Shown here piece by piece: positions 25,423 to 33,212 of a DNA stretch of 49,436 bases. The first letter of the stretch is position 1; the number at the start of each line of letters is the position of its first letter. Under the pieces are notes generated by a model. It did no database searches and had not been told where the DNA came from. It saw only the letters and a program-made list of their open reading frames with translations. The stretch comes from Flavobacterium sp. Its GTDB lineage: Bacteria; Bacteroidota; Bacteroidia; Flavobacteriales; Flavobacteriaceae. The position numbers were made by a program, and so were the translations under genes. Location of the stretch: the NCBI GenBank assembly GCA_030591585.1, contig JAUVAS010000010.1:1-49436 (forward strand), written 5' to 3'.

Positions 25423-25938
25423 ATGAAAACAACATCAGGAAAATTAGTAGTATCATTATTTATCGTTGCTTTGTTTGGGTTTCAAACAGCTACAATAGTT
25501 GCGCAGGATGATCAAATAAAAAGTGAATTTGAAATTATTCAAGATGCTTTCGGACTTCAGAAAAAGGATATCATTACTACCTTCATTGGATTAGAAGGTG
25601 TTGATGTCGATGCCTTTTGGAAGGTGTATAATGAGTATGAAGCAAAGCGAAAAGAATTAGGGAAAGTACGGTTAGAGATATTATATGATTATTCTATGGA
25701 AATAGGAATGGTTACCAACGAAGAAGCAGATGCTCTGATGAAAAAAGTAATCCCGATGAGAAAGAGTTATGATAAATTGATCATTGATTATTACAAAAAA
25801 ATGAAAAAAGCAACCAACCCAATAGTTGCTGCACAATTTTATCAAATTGAAAATTACATTTCTACGGGAATCCGATTTACAATTTTAGATAGCATGGATT
25901 TTATTCAGGAAAAACAAAAAATTAAAAATAAGAATTAG
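25423..25938 (+). CDS. Exported helical protein of unknown function
   Basis: This 171-residue protein has a signal peptide (about 1-27, ending TATIVAQ). The mature part is charged and mainly helical, with FWKVYNEYEAKRKELGKVR and VIPMRKSYDKLIIDYYKKMK. A periplasmic chaperone-like (Spy-type) fold is possible on character alone, but no LTxxQ motif is present and I do not assign it. It has its own promoter element, and the next gene has another, so the two need not be an operon. Confidence 0.7.
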   Translation: MKTTSGKLVVSLFIVALFGFQTATIVAQDDQIKSEFEIIQDAFGLQKKDIITTFIGLEGVDVDAFWKVYNEYEAKRKELGKVRLEILYDYSMEIGMVTNEEADALMKKVIPMRKSYDKLIIDYYKKMKKATNPIVAAQFYQIENYISTGIRFTILDSMDFIQEKQKIKNKN

Positions 25939-25974
25939 CAATTTATATAAAGTAACTACATTCATTCAAATTTG

Positions 25975-25982
25975 TATATTTG
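25975..25982 (+). promoter_or_regulatory. -7 promoter element of the 26006 gene
   Basis: TATATTTG is a full match to TAnnTTTG and lies 23 bases before the ATG. Confidence 0.5.
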
Positions 25983-26005
25983 GCCAATAATTAAAAAAAA
26001 TTATT

Positions 26006-26692
26006 ATGAAAAAAACAATGTATACCCTGATCCTTTTTGGATTTGCACTAGTTATGAGTAGTTGCTCAAGTGTTAAAGTATTAGACTCTTGGAAAGGAGA
26101 TAATATAGAAACAGTAAAAGATAAGAATATTCTTGTAATTGCAAGAACAGATAATGCTCAGGCAAGAAGAGCTTTTGAAGATGCAATGGCAAACGATTTA
26201 AGAGCTGCTGGATTTAAAGCTGTAGAAAGCTATTTAAAATTTCCAAACTTTTCTCACGGAAAAAAATCTGATGAAGAAAAAGCGAATAATAAATTAAAAT
26301 CTTTAATTGAGGACGAAGGCTTTCATGGAATATTAATAACAGTTGTAAAAGATTACAGTGAAGCAATTGTAACTGAAGAATCTGGCGGGTATTATGCTGG
26401 AGCATCTTATGGAGGTTACGGTGGTTATGGTTATTATCCAGGATATTATGGTGGCTTTTATGGCTATTATCACCACCCTATGTCTTATTCTTCTTATGGT
26501 AGTTATGTGCCTAGTTCTACAACGACAAGAGTTTCTAAAACATATATTGTTGAAACAATGATTTATAATCTAGATCAGCCAGAAGACAAACAATTAGTGG
26601 GGATGGTAACTTCGAAATCTGTAGACCCAAGTAATGTTACTAAAATGGCAAAATCTTATTCTAAAGCCGTTTTTAGCAGTTTGAAAAAATAG
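26006..26692 (+). CDS. Lipoprotein with Gly/Tyr-rich loop, unknown function
   Basis: This 228-residue protein has a lipobox ending LVMSSC. An alpha/beta domain follows (about 25-125, SWKGDNIETVKDKNILVIA and DLRAAGFKAVESY). A low-complexity stretch of about 45 residues (about 128-175) is made of Gly, Tyr, Pro and His, e.g. GGYGGYGYYPGYYGG. After it the domain resumes (SKTYIVETMIYNL to the end). The core resembles the many small envelope lipoproteins with a DUF4136-like layout, but I do not assign a family. A terminator follows. Confidence 0.7.
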   Translation: MKKTMYTLILFGFALVMSSCSSVKVLDSWKGDNIETVKDKNILVIARTDNAQARRAFEDAMANDLRAAGFKAVESYLKFPNFSHGKKSDEEKANNKLKSLIEDEGFHGILITVVKDYSEAIVTEESGGYYAGASYGGYGGYGYYPGYYGGFYGYYHHPMSYSSYGSYVPSSTTTRVSKTYIVETMIYNLDQPEDKQLVGMVTSKSVDPSNVTKMAKSYSKAVFSSLKK

Positions 26693-26715
26693 TATTTAAT
26701 TATTATTATAAATGT

Positions 26716-26750
26716 AAAAAGCCAAATCATGAAAATGATTTGGCTTTTTT
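26716..26750. terminator. Bidirectional terminator
   Basis: AAAAAGCCAAATCAT and ATGATTTGGCTTTTT pair perfectly over 15 bases around a GAAA loop, with a T-run on each strand. It lies between the convergent stops at 26692 and 26771. Confidence 0.92.
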
Positions 26751-26770
26751 TATTATGTGCATTAAATAAT

Positions 26771-27844
26771 TTAATTGGGATTCTGAAAATCTGGATTGGT
26801 TGTAAATTCAGGCTCAGATAAAGAAAGTAAAAAGGCTTTTAAATCTGCCTTATCTTCTTCTGTTAGGTGTACTCCTCCCACAGCAATCGTTTTCATTAAG
26901 GGGTCAATGGTTTCAGAAAAAACCAATCCTTCACTATAATGATTAATAACCTCGTCTAAAGTTTCAAACCTGCCGTCATGCATATAAGGTGCGGAATAAG
27001 CTAAATTTCTTAAGGAAGGAGATTTAAATTTTCCATTGTCAAGAGGATCGCCAGTAATATCTCCCAATCCGTTGTCTGTAAAAGACGCATCTAAACCATT
27101 GTTGTGAAATATGTTATCTGTCCAAAGAGGACTTAGGTCGCTTCCGTGGCAATGAAAACAATCTCCCTTATCTTCATTCATAAAAACATTAAATCCATTT
27201 AACTCTTGTGCTGTTATAGCACCTACATCTCCCATAACATATTGATCAAATCTAGAATTTCCAGAAATTAGTGTTCTTTCAAATTGGGCAATAGCTTTAG
27301 TGACTAAAACAGAATCTATTGTTGAGGTTCCGAAAGCGTCTAAAAATAAATTTGGATAATTAGAGGTAGCTTGCAAGCTCGCTACCGCATTTGGCCAAGT
27401 GTTTTTCATTTCTATTGGATTAACCACAGGTCCAAAAGCTTGACCTTCCACACTTCTTGCTCTGCCATCCCAAAAGAATTTTTCTCCAAAATTCCATGCT
27501 ACATTATAAATAGGCATTGCGTTTCTGTTGCCCACAGAGCCATCAATCCCTGTACTATATTGGTTTGGGTCTGTAAATGCGTTTTCGGAAAAATGACAAT
27601 CAGCGCAAGCTTGGGTTCCATCTCCAGAGAGTAATGGTTCATAAAAAAGCTTTCTTCCTAAAGCAATACCTTCGACACTTTGTGGATTGTCTGAAGGGAT
27701 TAATGGTGGAGGCAATAAATTTGAGAAAATTGTTGGGATTTCTAAATCTACTTCAGTAGGTGAAAAACTACCTCCTGAATCATCGCTAGAACAAGAGAAA
27801 AATAGTACTGAAAGAAATAAGATTGTGATAAGGTTGAGTTTCAT
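26771..27844 (-). CDS. Di-heme cytochrome c peroxidase/MauG-MbnH family lipoprotein
   Basis: This 357-residue protein has a lipobox ending VLFFSC and two c-type heme sites: CADCH (80-84) and CFHCH (229-233). It also has the family stretches LGRKLFYEPLLSGDG, FFWDGRA, NPIEM and APYMHDGRFETLDEV. Members either reduce peroxide or, as MauG and MbnH, oxidise residues in a partner protein. The gene lies 11 bases after an MbnP-like gene, and in methanobactin systems MbnH acts on tryptophan in MbnP. This pairing favours a protein-modifying MbnH role over simple peroxide removal, but the sequence alone does not decide it. Confidence 0.9.
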   Translation of the reverse strand: MKLNLITILFLSVLFFSCSSDDSGGSFSPTEVDLEIPTIFSNLLPPPLIPSDNPQSVEGIALGRKLFYEPLLSGDGTQACADCHFSENAFTDPNQYSTGIDGSVGNRNAMPIYNVAWNFGEKFFWDGRARSVEGQAFGPVVNPIEMKNTWPNAVASLQATSNYPNLFLDAFGTSTIDSVLVTKAIAQFERTLISGNSRFDQYVMGDVGAITAQELNGFNVFMNEDKGDCFHCHGSDLSPLWTDNIFHNNGLDASFTDNGLGDITGDPLDNGKFKSPSLRNLAYSAPYMHDGRFETLDEVINHYSEGLVFSETIDPLMKTIAVGGVHLTEEDKADLKAFLLSLSEPEFTTNPDFQNPN

Positions 27845-27855
27845 AGTAAACTATT

Positions 27856-28692
27856 TTAAGGTGTTTCGATCGTGATACTAAAAACATTTTGGCCATTTTG
27901 GTTCATCATAATTTGAGCATCATAATTCCCCATTAATCCGCCATTTAATTCATTTAAGTCCCAAGTATGAGGGTTTTTAAACCATTCGGCTAAATTCATT
28001 TTAATATCGATAGTAGAATTACTGTCAATAGAAAGCCCATCAACATCTACTGTTATAAAGTTTTGTTCAAATACTCCTTCGCTAACTCTTGCGGTTCCGT
28101 TATGATAAGCGAAGGGTTGCGGGTCGTTATTAGAGTCTTTGTAATTGCCTTCAAACTGCATAAAATGGTATCCTCCACCTAGCATATCTGGCCAGTTCCA
28201 AGTTACTGCATTTAGGTCTAGATATTCTCCAGAAATATTATCTTCTTCGTTAAACCCATACACAAAAGAAATACGAGTATAGGTTCCTGAATGTATTTCA
28301 GTATCACTTGTAAAAACTAAGGAATTTTCATCACTTAAATCAGCTAATTTATAACCTCCAATCTCTTCTTCATTTCCTTCTGAATCATGTAGAATCACTT
28401 TTGAAATTAGGTATCGTAATTTAGAGATGGTCAATACTTCGCCATGTTCGTTTGTGAATTCTGTAGTACCAAAATCTGTTTGACTAACATTTGTACCATC
28501 CCAATTTTGGGATAAATTTATATTGATTTCAATAGGGTAAGTACAAGAATCATCATCTTGGGTTGCGTTTGGGTCATAATTTTCAGAATTTTCATCTGTA
28601 CATCCTAAAATTGGATTTGGTGTGTCGTCATCATTGTTACATCCAACAAAAGTAGTAACAGCTAAAATTAGTAATAGGGCAATCTTTTTCAT
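27856..28692 (-). CDS. MbnP-like lipoprotein, likely copper-binding
   Basis: This 278-residue protein has a lipobox with C18 (FVGCNN). A short motif follows with GCTDENSENYDPNATQ and a second cysteine (about 30-50), then an MbnP-type beta domain (about 53-278). Conserved MbnP-like stretches are ISKLRYLISKVIL, GTYTRISFVYGFNE, WNWPDMLGGGYHFMQFEG, FAYHNGTARV and TIDIKMNLAEWF. MbnP proteins bind copper, and in the studied example a tryptophan is oxidised to kynurenine by the neighbouring di-heme MbnH. W165 or W167 and H176/H197 are candidate sites here. It is directly followed by the di-heme enzyme gene. Confidence 0.85.
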   Translation of the reverse strand: MKKIALLLILAVTTFVGCNNDDDTPNPILGCTDENSENYDPNATQDDDSCTYPIEININLSQNWDGTNVSQTDFGTTEFTNEHGEVLTISKLRYLISKVILHDSEGNEEEIGGYKLADLSDENSLVFTSDTEIHSGTYTRISFVYGFNEEDNISGEYLDLNAVTWNWPDMLGGGYHFMQFEGNYKDSNNDPQPFAYHNGTARVSEGVFEQNFITVDVDGLSIDSNSTIDIKMNLAEWFKNPHTWDLNELNGGLMGNYDAQIMMNQNGQNVFSITIETP

Positions 28693-28695
28693 AGG

Positions 28696-30147
28696 TTATT
28701 TTATTTTATAAATTAGTAAATCATTTCCTCCTTTATTGAGGTCAATATCAATATCGCTACTGCTAGTACTACCAACAATAACTAGTTTGTGATCTGAAGT
28801 TTCAACAGCATCAAAGGCAAAATCTATATTAGATCCGCCAATATTTATTTCAAACACTAAATTTCCACCCTCATTTATTATTAGAGTCCAAGCATCATTA
28901 TTTCCGTTATTTGATGCTACATCCATATTGCTACTACGGCTATTTCCTGAAATTAGATAATTCCCATTAGTAAGTTTGATGATACCTCTTGATGAATCAA
29001 AATCTGTTCCTCCAAATGTTTTTTCCCATATAATACTTCCATTAGAACTATTGAATTTCACTACCCAAACATCGGCGTTTCCTTTAAAAGAGGAAACATC
29101 AAAATCATTACTTCTTGTGTCGCCTGTAATAATAAAGTTTCCGTCTGTTGACTTGACTACTGAATACCCAAAATCTGATTCAGAACCACCAAAAGATTTT
29201 TCCCATTGCATATCTCCACCTTCGTTAACCTTCACTATCCAAAAATCGTTTGCTCCTCTAGCATCAGAAATATCAAAATCTGAACTTTCGGAAATCCCAA
29301 TTAATAAAAACCCTCCATCATCGGTTTCAAGTACATCCTTACCTTGATCTACATGACTTCCTCCAAAATAACGTCTCCATATTTTATTACCATCAGCATC
29401 CATTCTAATTCCCCAATAATCACCTAGGCTGTGTTGAGAAGCTCTATTGTTTTGGTTGTCTGTTAGGTCGTTTCCTTCGTCACCTTCAACAAATCCAACA
29501 TCTAAAAACCCTGTTGCAAAGTACCCTCCGTCTGATGTTTGTATCACGCGAAAAGCGCGGTCATCACCTTCAAAACCCCAAGATTTCTCCCATTGAATTG
29601 CTCCTGATCCATCAATTTTTACAATCCAGTAATCGTGAAAACCTGCGTTTTCTGAAACATCGCCATCATTACTAGAAGTATAGCCCGAAAGAATATAGCC
29701 TCCATCATTTGTATTTGCAATATTCGCTGCTTTGTCATCTTCACTTCCTCCATAGGTTTTATCCCAAATTTTTTCTCCTTGCGAATCCAGTTTTAATAAC
29801 CAGTAGTCTAGGTCTGAAGAGTTTTTCCCGGTAATGTCACCATCGACACTTCTTGTGTTGCCTAAAACCATATAACCTCCATCACTTGCTTGTATTATAG
29901 ATACGGCATCATCTTCATTACTGCCCCCATAAGTTTTTACCCATTCTAATTCACCTAAGAAAGGGTCATATTCGCAAGAGCCATTATCTTCGGTTGCAGT
30001 AGGGTTGTAATTAGTTGCCTCAGGGTCTGTACAGCCTAAGATAGGGTCTTCTTGAATAGGTTTGTCGTCATCGCTTCCGCAAGAAATTACAGCTAATGAA
30101 AAGGAGGTAAAAATAATAAGATAAACTAGTCTTATTTTGAAAAACAT
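28696..30147 (-). CDS. Lipoprotein with seven ~58-residue repeats, probable beta-propeller
   Basis: This 483-residue protein has a lipobox with C23 (AVISCGS). A motif follows at about 38-59 (LGCTDPEATNYNPTATED, then GSC) that closely matches one in the next protein. Then come seven repeats from about residue 69 to the end, each built on W-x-K-x-[FY]-G-G-S-x-x-D, SDGGYxxxGxT and DYWxxKxD. Seven repeats of this size suggest a seven-bladed propeller. No enzyme motif is seen and no T9SS domain is present. It is four bases upstream of the MbnP-like gene, so the three genes 28696, 27856 and 26771 probably form an operon. Confidence 0.8.
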   Translation of the reverse strand: MFFKIRLVYLIIFTSFSLAVISCGSDDDKPIQEDPILGCTDPEATNYNPTATEDNGSCEYDPFLGELEWVKTYGGSNEDDAVSIIQASDGGYMVLGNTRSVDGDITGKNSSDLDYWLLKLDSQGEKIWDKTYGGSEDDKAANIANTNDGGYILSGYTSSNDGDVSENAGFHDYWIVKIDGSGAIQWEKSWGFEGDDRAFRVIQTSDGGYFATGFLDVGFVEGDEGNDLTDNQNNRASQHSLGDYWGIRMDADGNKIWRRYFGGSHVDQGKDVLETDDGGFLLIGISESSDFDISDARGANDFWIVKVNEGGDMQWEKSFGGSESDFGYSVVKSTDGNFIITGDTRSNDFDVSSFKGNADVWVVKFNSSNGSIIWEKTFGGTDFDSSRGIIKLTNGNYLISGNSRSSNMDVASNNGNNDAWTLIINEGGNLVFEINIGGSNIDFAFDAVETSDHKLVIVGSTSSSDIDIDLNKGGNDLLIYKIK

Positions 30148-30164
30148 ACTAGGAGGTTTTATGC

Positions 30165-30210
30165 TTTTTAATAGTAGACGAAACGATAAAGCTTCGTCTA
30201 CTGTTAAAAA
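30165..30210. repeat. Long hairpin between the choice-of-anchor B and repeat-lipoprotein genes
   Basis: The 18-base arms TTTTTAATAGTAGACGAA and TTCGTCTACTGTTAAAAA pair with one T:G wobble around a ten-base loop. There is no T-run directly after the stem on either strand, so it is not a textbook terminator. Confidence 0.7.
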
Positions 30211-30217
30211 ATGAGTT

Positions 30218-31630
30218 TTATTTTATAATCAATCTTTTAGTAGTAAGGTTATTAATTTTAACTAAATACAATCCAGATGTTAAGCTTGAAATAGTGATAT
30301 TTTTAGTAGTAGTTTCAGGAAAGTTAAAATTAAGTACTTTTTGGCCTAAAACATTGTAAATTTCTACTTGTGTTAATGGATTGATAGTTGAAGTTATTGT
30401 CAACTTATCTTTAGCTGGGTTAGGGTAAATAGAAAATACTAAGTTAGAATCTATATCATTATTTGCTAAAATTGCAGGGGAGGCTAAGGTAAATCCTCCT
30501 TCTCCAGAGATTACAATATTACCACTTTCAAAGAAAGGATACACATTCCATGAGCCACTATAATTTGCATTATTGTTTGAAGGGTAGGTGTCAAAATAAC
30601 CTATTTCATTCATATTTTCATTATCAAGATCACTAATATCTACAGCTCGTAAGCCGGATGAGTAATTTGCTAAATAATATTTATCACCAACAACATAACC
30701 ATTATGATCTACAGATGAGTTTGGTCCATAATACTCATAATGTAATGTTGGATTATCAAGATTTGTTAAGTCGAAAACAACGGTTCTTGTATTAAACCCG
30801 AAATCAAATTCATCACCCTCATCACCTAAAAGCATATATTTATGATCTTCAGTTAACCAATTTTGATGCGTATAACCTGTAGAAGGATATTGAAATGATT
30901 TTATTAACTGAGGGTTTGATTTATTTGTTACATCTAAAATGATGACATGACTCGCGTGACTTCCAAAATAGATTTCTTTTCCAACATGATCAGAATCTGG
31001 ACCGTTATAAATTATAACTTGCGCATCGTGAGAATACCCTCCTCCAGAATACCCTCCCACACCAACAGGATTTAAGGGGTCTGATATGTCAATAAAATGT
31101 GGCCCACCGTTATAACTTCCTCCTCCTACAGAATAAGCAAAGCCTGTTTCTTCATTAATTACAATATTATGTACACCACCAATTCCATCATAAAACGCAT
31201 CTATCCAAAAAGTTACAGGAGGACTTACAACATCGCGTAAACGAGTTAAATCAAAAACTTGCATACCATGACCAGATGCTTCACTTACTATAAAAGCATA
31301 ATTGTTATAAACCTTTATGTCTCTCCAAATACTTGAACTAGTCTGCGTTGGTAATTTCCCTAGATAGATTGGGTCTGCTGGGTTAGAGATGTCAATAAAT
31401 GCAGTTCCGTTGTTTAACCCAACAAGAGCATATTCTTTTCCGTCTTGAGGGTCTGTCCACCCCCAGGAATCATTCCCTCCAGAAGCGTTCATTTGTCCTA
31501 ATGAGATATAAGATTGAAGGTCGTATCCATTACAAGGGTACCCAGCAGCAAAACCACTTTCACATGGAGTTTGAGCAAATGTAAAAAATGTAGCAAAAAG
31601 AGCTATTAATGATAAAATTTTCGTTTTCAT
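30218..31630 (-). CDS. Choice-of-anchor B family protein with T9SS type A sorting domain (paralogue 1)
   Basis: This 470-residue protein has a signal peptide ending FFTFAQ and two cysteines in TPCESGFAAGYPCNGYDL. A choice-of-anchor B (LVIVD-repeat, propeller-like) domain spans about 40-385, with NDSWGWTDPQDGKEYALVG, FIDISNP and HNIVINEETGFAYSVG. A type A sorting domain closes it (about 395-470, SIYPNPAKDKLTI to KRLIIK). It should be secreted by the T9SS and attached or released at the surface. Conserved His residues H121, H154, H201, H255 and H309 recur in both neighbours. Function is unknown. Confidence 0.88.
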   Translation of the reverse strand: MKTKILSLIALFATFFTFAQTPCESGFAAGYPCNGYDLQSYISLGQMNASGGNDSWGWTDPQDGKEYALVGLNNGTAFIDISNPADPIYLGKLPTQTSSSIWRDIKVYNNYAFIVSEASGHGMQVFDLTRLRDVVSPPVTFWIDAFYDGIGGVHNIVINEETGFAYSVGGGSYNGGPHFIDISDPLNPVGVGGYSGGGYSHDAQVIIYNGPDSDHVGKEIYFGSHASHVIILDVTNKSNPQLIKSFQYPSTGYTHQNWLTEDHKYMLLGDEGDEFDFGFNTRTVVFDLTNLDNPTLHYEYYGPNSSVDHNGYVVGDKYYLANYSSGLRAVDISDLDNENMNEIGYFDTYPSNNNANYSGSWNVYPFFESGNIVISGEGGFTLASPAILANNDIDSNLVFSIYPNPAKDKLTITSTINPLTQVEIYNVLGQKVLNFNFPETTTKNITISSLTSGLYLVKINNLTTKRLIIK

Positions 31631-31649
31631 AAGATTTTATTAAAGATGC

Positions 31650-31657
31650 CAAAACTA
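31650..31657 (-). promoter_or_regulatory. -7 promoter element of paralogue 1
   Basis: TAGTTTTG on the minus strand fits TAnnTTTG and ends 20 bases before the ATG at 31630. A perfect 18-bp palindrome (31667-31684) lies just upstream of it. Confidence 0.4.
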
Positions 31658-31666
31658 AGAATTATT

Positions 31667-31684
31667 ATGTATTAATTAATACAT
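31667..31684. repeat. 18-bp perfect palindrome upstream of paralogue 1
   Basis: ATGTATTAATTAATACAT reads the same on both strands. It occupies the spot where a regulator could bind, just upstream of the -7 element of the 31630 gene. Confidence 0.5.
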
Positions 31685-31741
31685 TTAAAAGTTAAAAAAC
31701 AGTATAATATGGATAGTCTGTCGAGATTTTATGATGATAAT

Positions 31742-33151
31742 TTAATTTATTACTAATTTTTTTGTTATTTCATTGTTGATTTTTAATAAATAAACTCCTT
31801 TTGAGAGCGATGATATGTTTATTGTTTTACTTTCAGCTGTTATGTTTTCTTCAGTAAAAAGTAGCTTACCACTCATGTCATAAATCTCAATATTAGTAAT
31901 TGGATACGTACTAGAATTTATAGTTATACTATTATTTGCAGGGTTAGGAAATATTGAAAATTCAGATTTTAAAAAATCGTTTGTAGATAAAATAGGTTCT
32001 TTTACAATATATAACCCTTCTCTATCACTTAGTAAAATGTTTCCGCTTTCAAAATAAGGATAGAGGCTCCAAATACCTTCATAACCAGCAAAATCGTTAA
32101 CAGGTCTTGTGTCGAAGAATCCGATTTCAGATAAACTGCCATTTTCTATTTCTGAAAGATCTAAAACTCTCATTCCCGCGGCATTATTTGCCAAATAAAA
32201 TTTATTTTCTACTACATAACCATTATGGTCTGTTGCTGTTGTTGCACCAGAATAATCGAAAAAATGTATTGGATTGTCCAAGTCTGTAAAATCTAGAACA
32301 ATTGTTTTAGTGTTAAAACCAAAATTAATTTCATCAGATTCATCACCTACAATAAAAAAGCGTTGATTTTCGGTAAACCATCCTTGATGAGTGTAGGAAT
32401 AATTTAAATAGGTAACTTCCGAAATATGTTGAGGATTATTTTTATCTGTTACATCAACAATAACAACCTTGTCCTCGTTACAGCCAACAAAAATCTCACG
32501 GCCTATATAGTCTGTATCGGGACCATTATAAATTACAACTTGAGCATCATGAGTATATCCATCTGCCGAATACCCTCCAGCTGCTACTGGATTTACAGGG
32601 TCTGAAATATCAATAAAATGGGCGCCTCCAGAGTAGGTGTTATCTCCAACACTATAAGCAAAGCCAGTAGCTTCATTAATAACAATATTGTGAGAGCCAC
32701 TAAATCCGTTATAATGTGCATCTTCTGCAAATGTTTCGGGAGGATTGGTAACATTTCTCAAACGAGTTAGGTCAAAAATTTGCATTCCGTGACCACTTGC
32801 TTCACTTACAATAAATGCGTGATTGTTATATACTTTAATATCTCTCCATATACTGGTATTGGTATAGGTAGGGAGTTTTCCTAAATAAACAGGGTTTGTA
32901 GGATTTGAAATATCAACAAAAACGGTTCCGTTATTAACTCCCATAATTGCGTATTCTTTTCCATCATCGGGGTCTGTCCATCCCCAAGAATCATTGCCTC
33001 TAGTTGCGCCTAAATCACTTAAAGATAAAAAAGATTGTAGGTCGTATCCGTTACAAGGATAAGACCCTGCCATCCCGTTTTCGCATGGTGTTTGGGCTAA
33101 TAAAATTATTGAAATAAAAAATAGGGTAATAGATAAATTAATTTCTTTCAT
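31742..33151 (-). CDS. Choice-of-anchor B family protein with T9SS type A sorting domain (paralogue 2)
   Basis: I start at MKEINLSI (33151), because the residues before it would precede a normal signal peptide. The 469-residue product repeats the layout of its neighbours: a signal ending ILLAQ, TPCENGMAGSYPCNGYDL, the choice-of-anchor B domain and a type A sorting domain (SIFPNPANNSITI to KKLVIN). The five conserved histidines of paralogue 1 are all present, in SGHGMQ, SHNIVI, YTHDAQ, YTHQGW and DHNGY. It follows paralogue 3 after a terminator-like hairpin. Confidence 0.88.
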   Translation of the reverse strand: MKEINLSITLFFISIILLAQTPCENGMAGSYPCNGYDLQSFLSLSDLGATRGNDSWGWTDPDDGKEYAIMGVNNGTVFVDISNPTNPVYLGKLPTYTNTSIWRDIKVYNNHAFIVSEASGHGMQIFDLTRLRNVTNPPETFAEDAHYNGFSGSHNIVINEATGFAYSVGDNTYSGGAHFIDISDPVNPVAAGGYSADGYTHDAQVVIYNGPDTDYIGREIFVGCNEDKVVIVDVTDKNNPQHISEVTYLNYSYTHQGWFTENQRFFIVGDESDEINFGFNTKTIVLDFTDLDNPIHFFDYSGATTATDHNGYVVENKFYLANNAAGMRVLDLSEIENGSLSEIGFFDTRPVNDFAGYEGIWSLYPYFESGNILLSDREGLYIVKEPILSTNDFLKSEFSIFPNPANNSITINSSTYPITNIEIYDMSGKLLFTEENITAESKTINISSLSKGVYLLKINNEITKKLVIN

Positions 33152-33162
33152 ATTAAATAGAT

Positions 33163-33201
33163 TAAAAAACACCTTGCACCTTAAAATGTTAAGGGCAAGG
33201 T
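33163..33201 (-). terminator. Terminator after paralogue 3
   Basis: On the minus strand ACCTTG...CAAGGT and CCTTAA/TTAAGG pair into one stem with a small internal irregularity. A TGTTTTTT run follows. It lies 12 bases past the stop at 33213 and would separate paralogue 3 from paralogue 2. Confidence 0.65.
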
Positions 33202-33212
33202 ATGTAAAAAAA

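Noticed and set aside
26771-27844. Simple annotation as a peroxide-detoxifying cytochrome c peroxidase
   Set aside because: It is possible from the domain alone, but the adjacent MbnP-like gene makes a protein-modifying role at least as likely, so I kept the broader family name.
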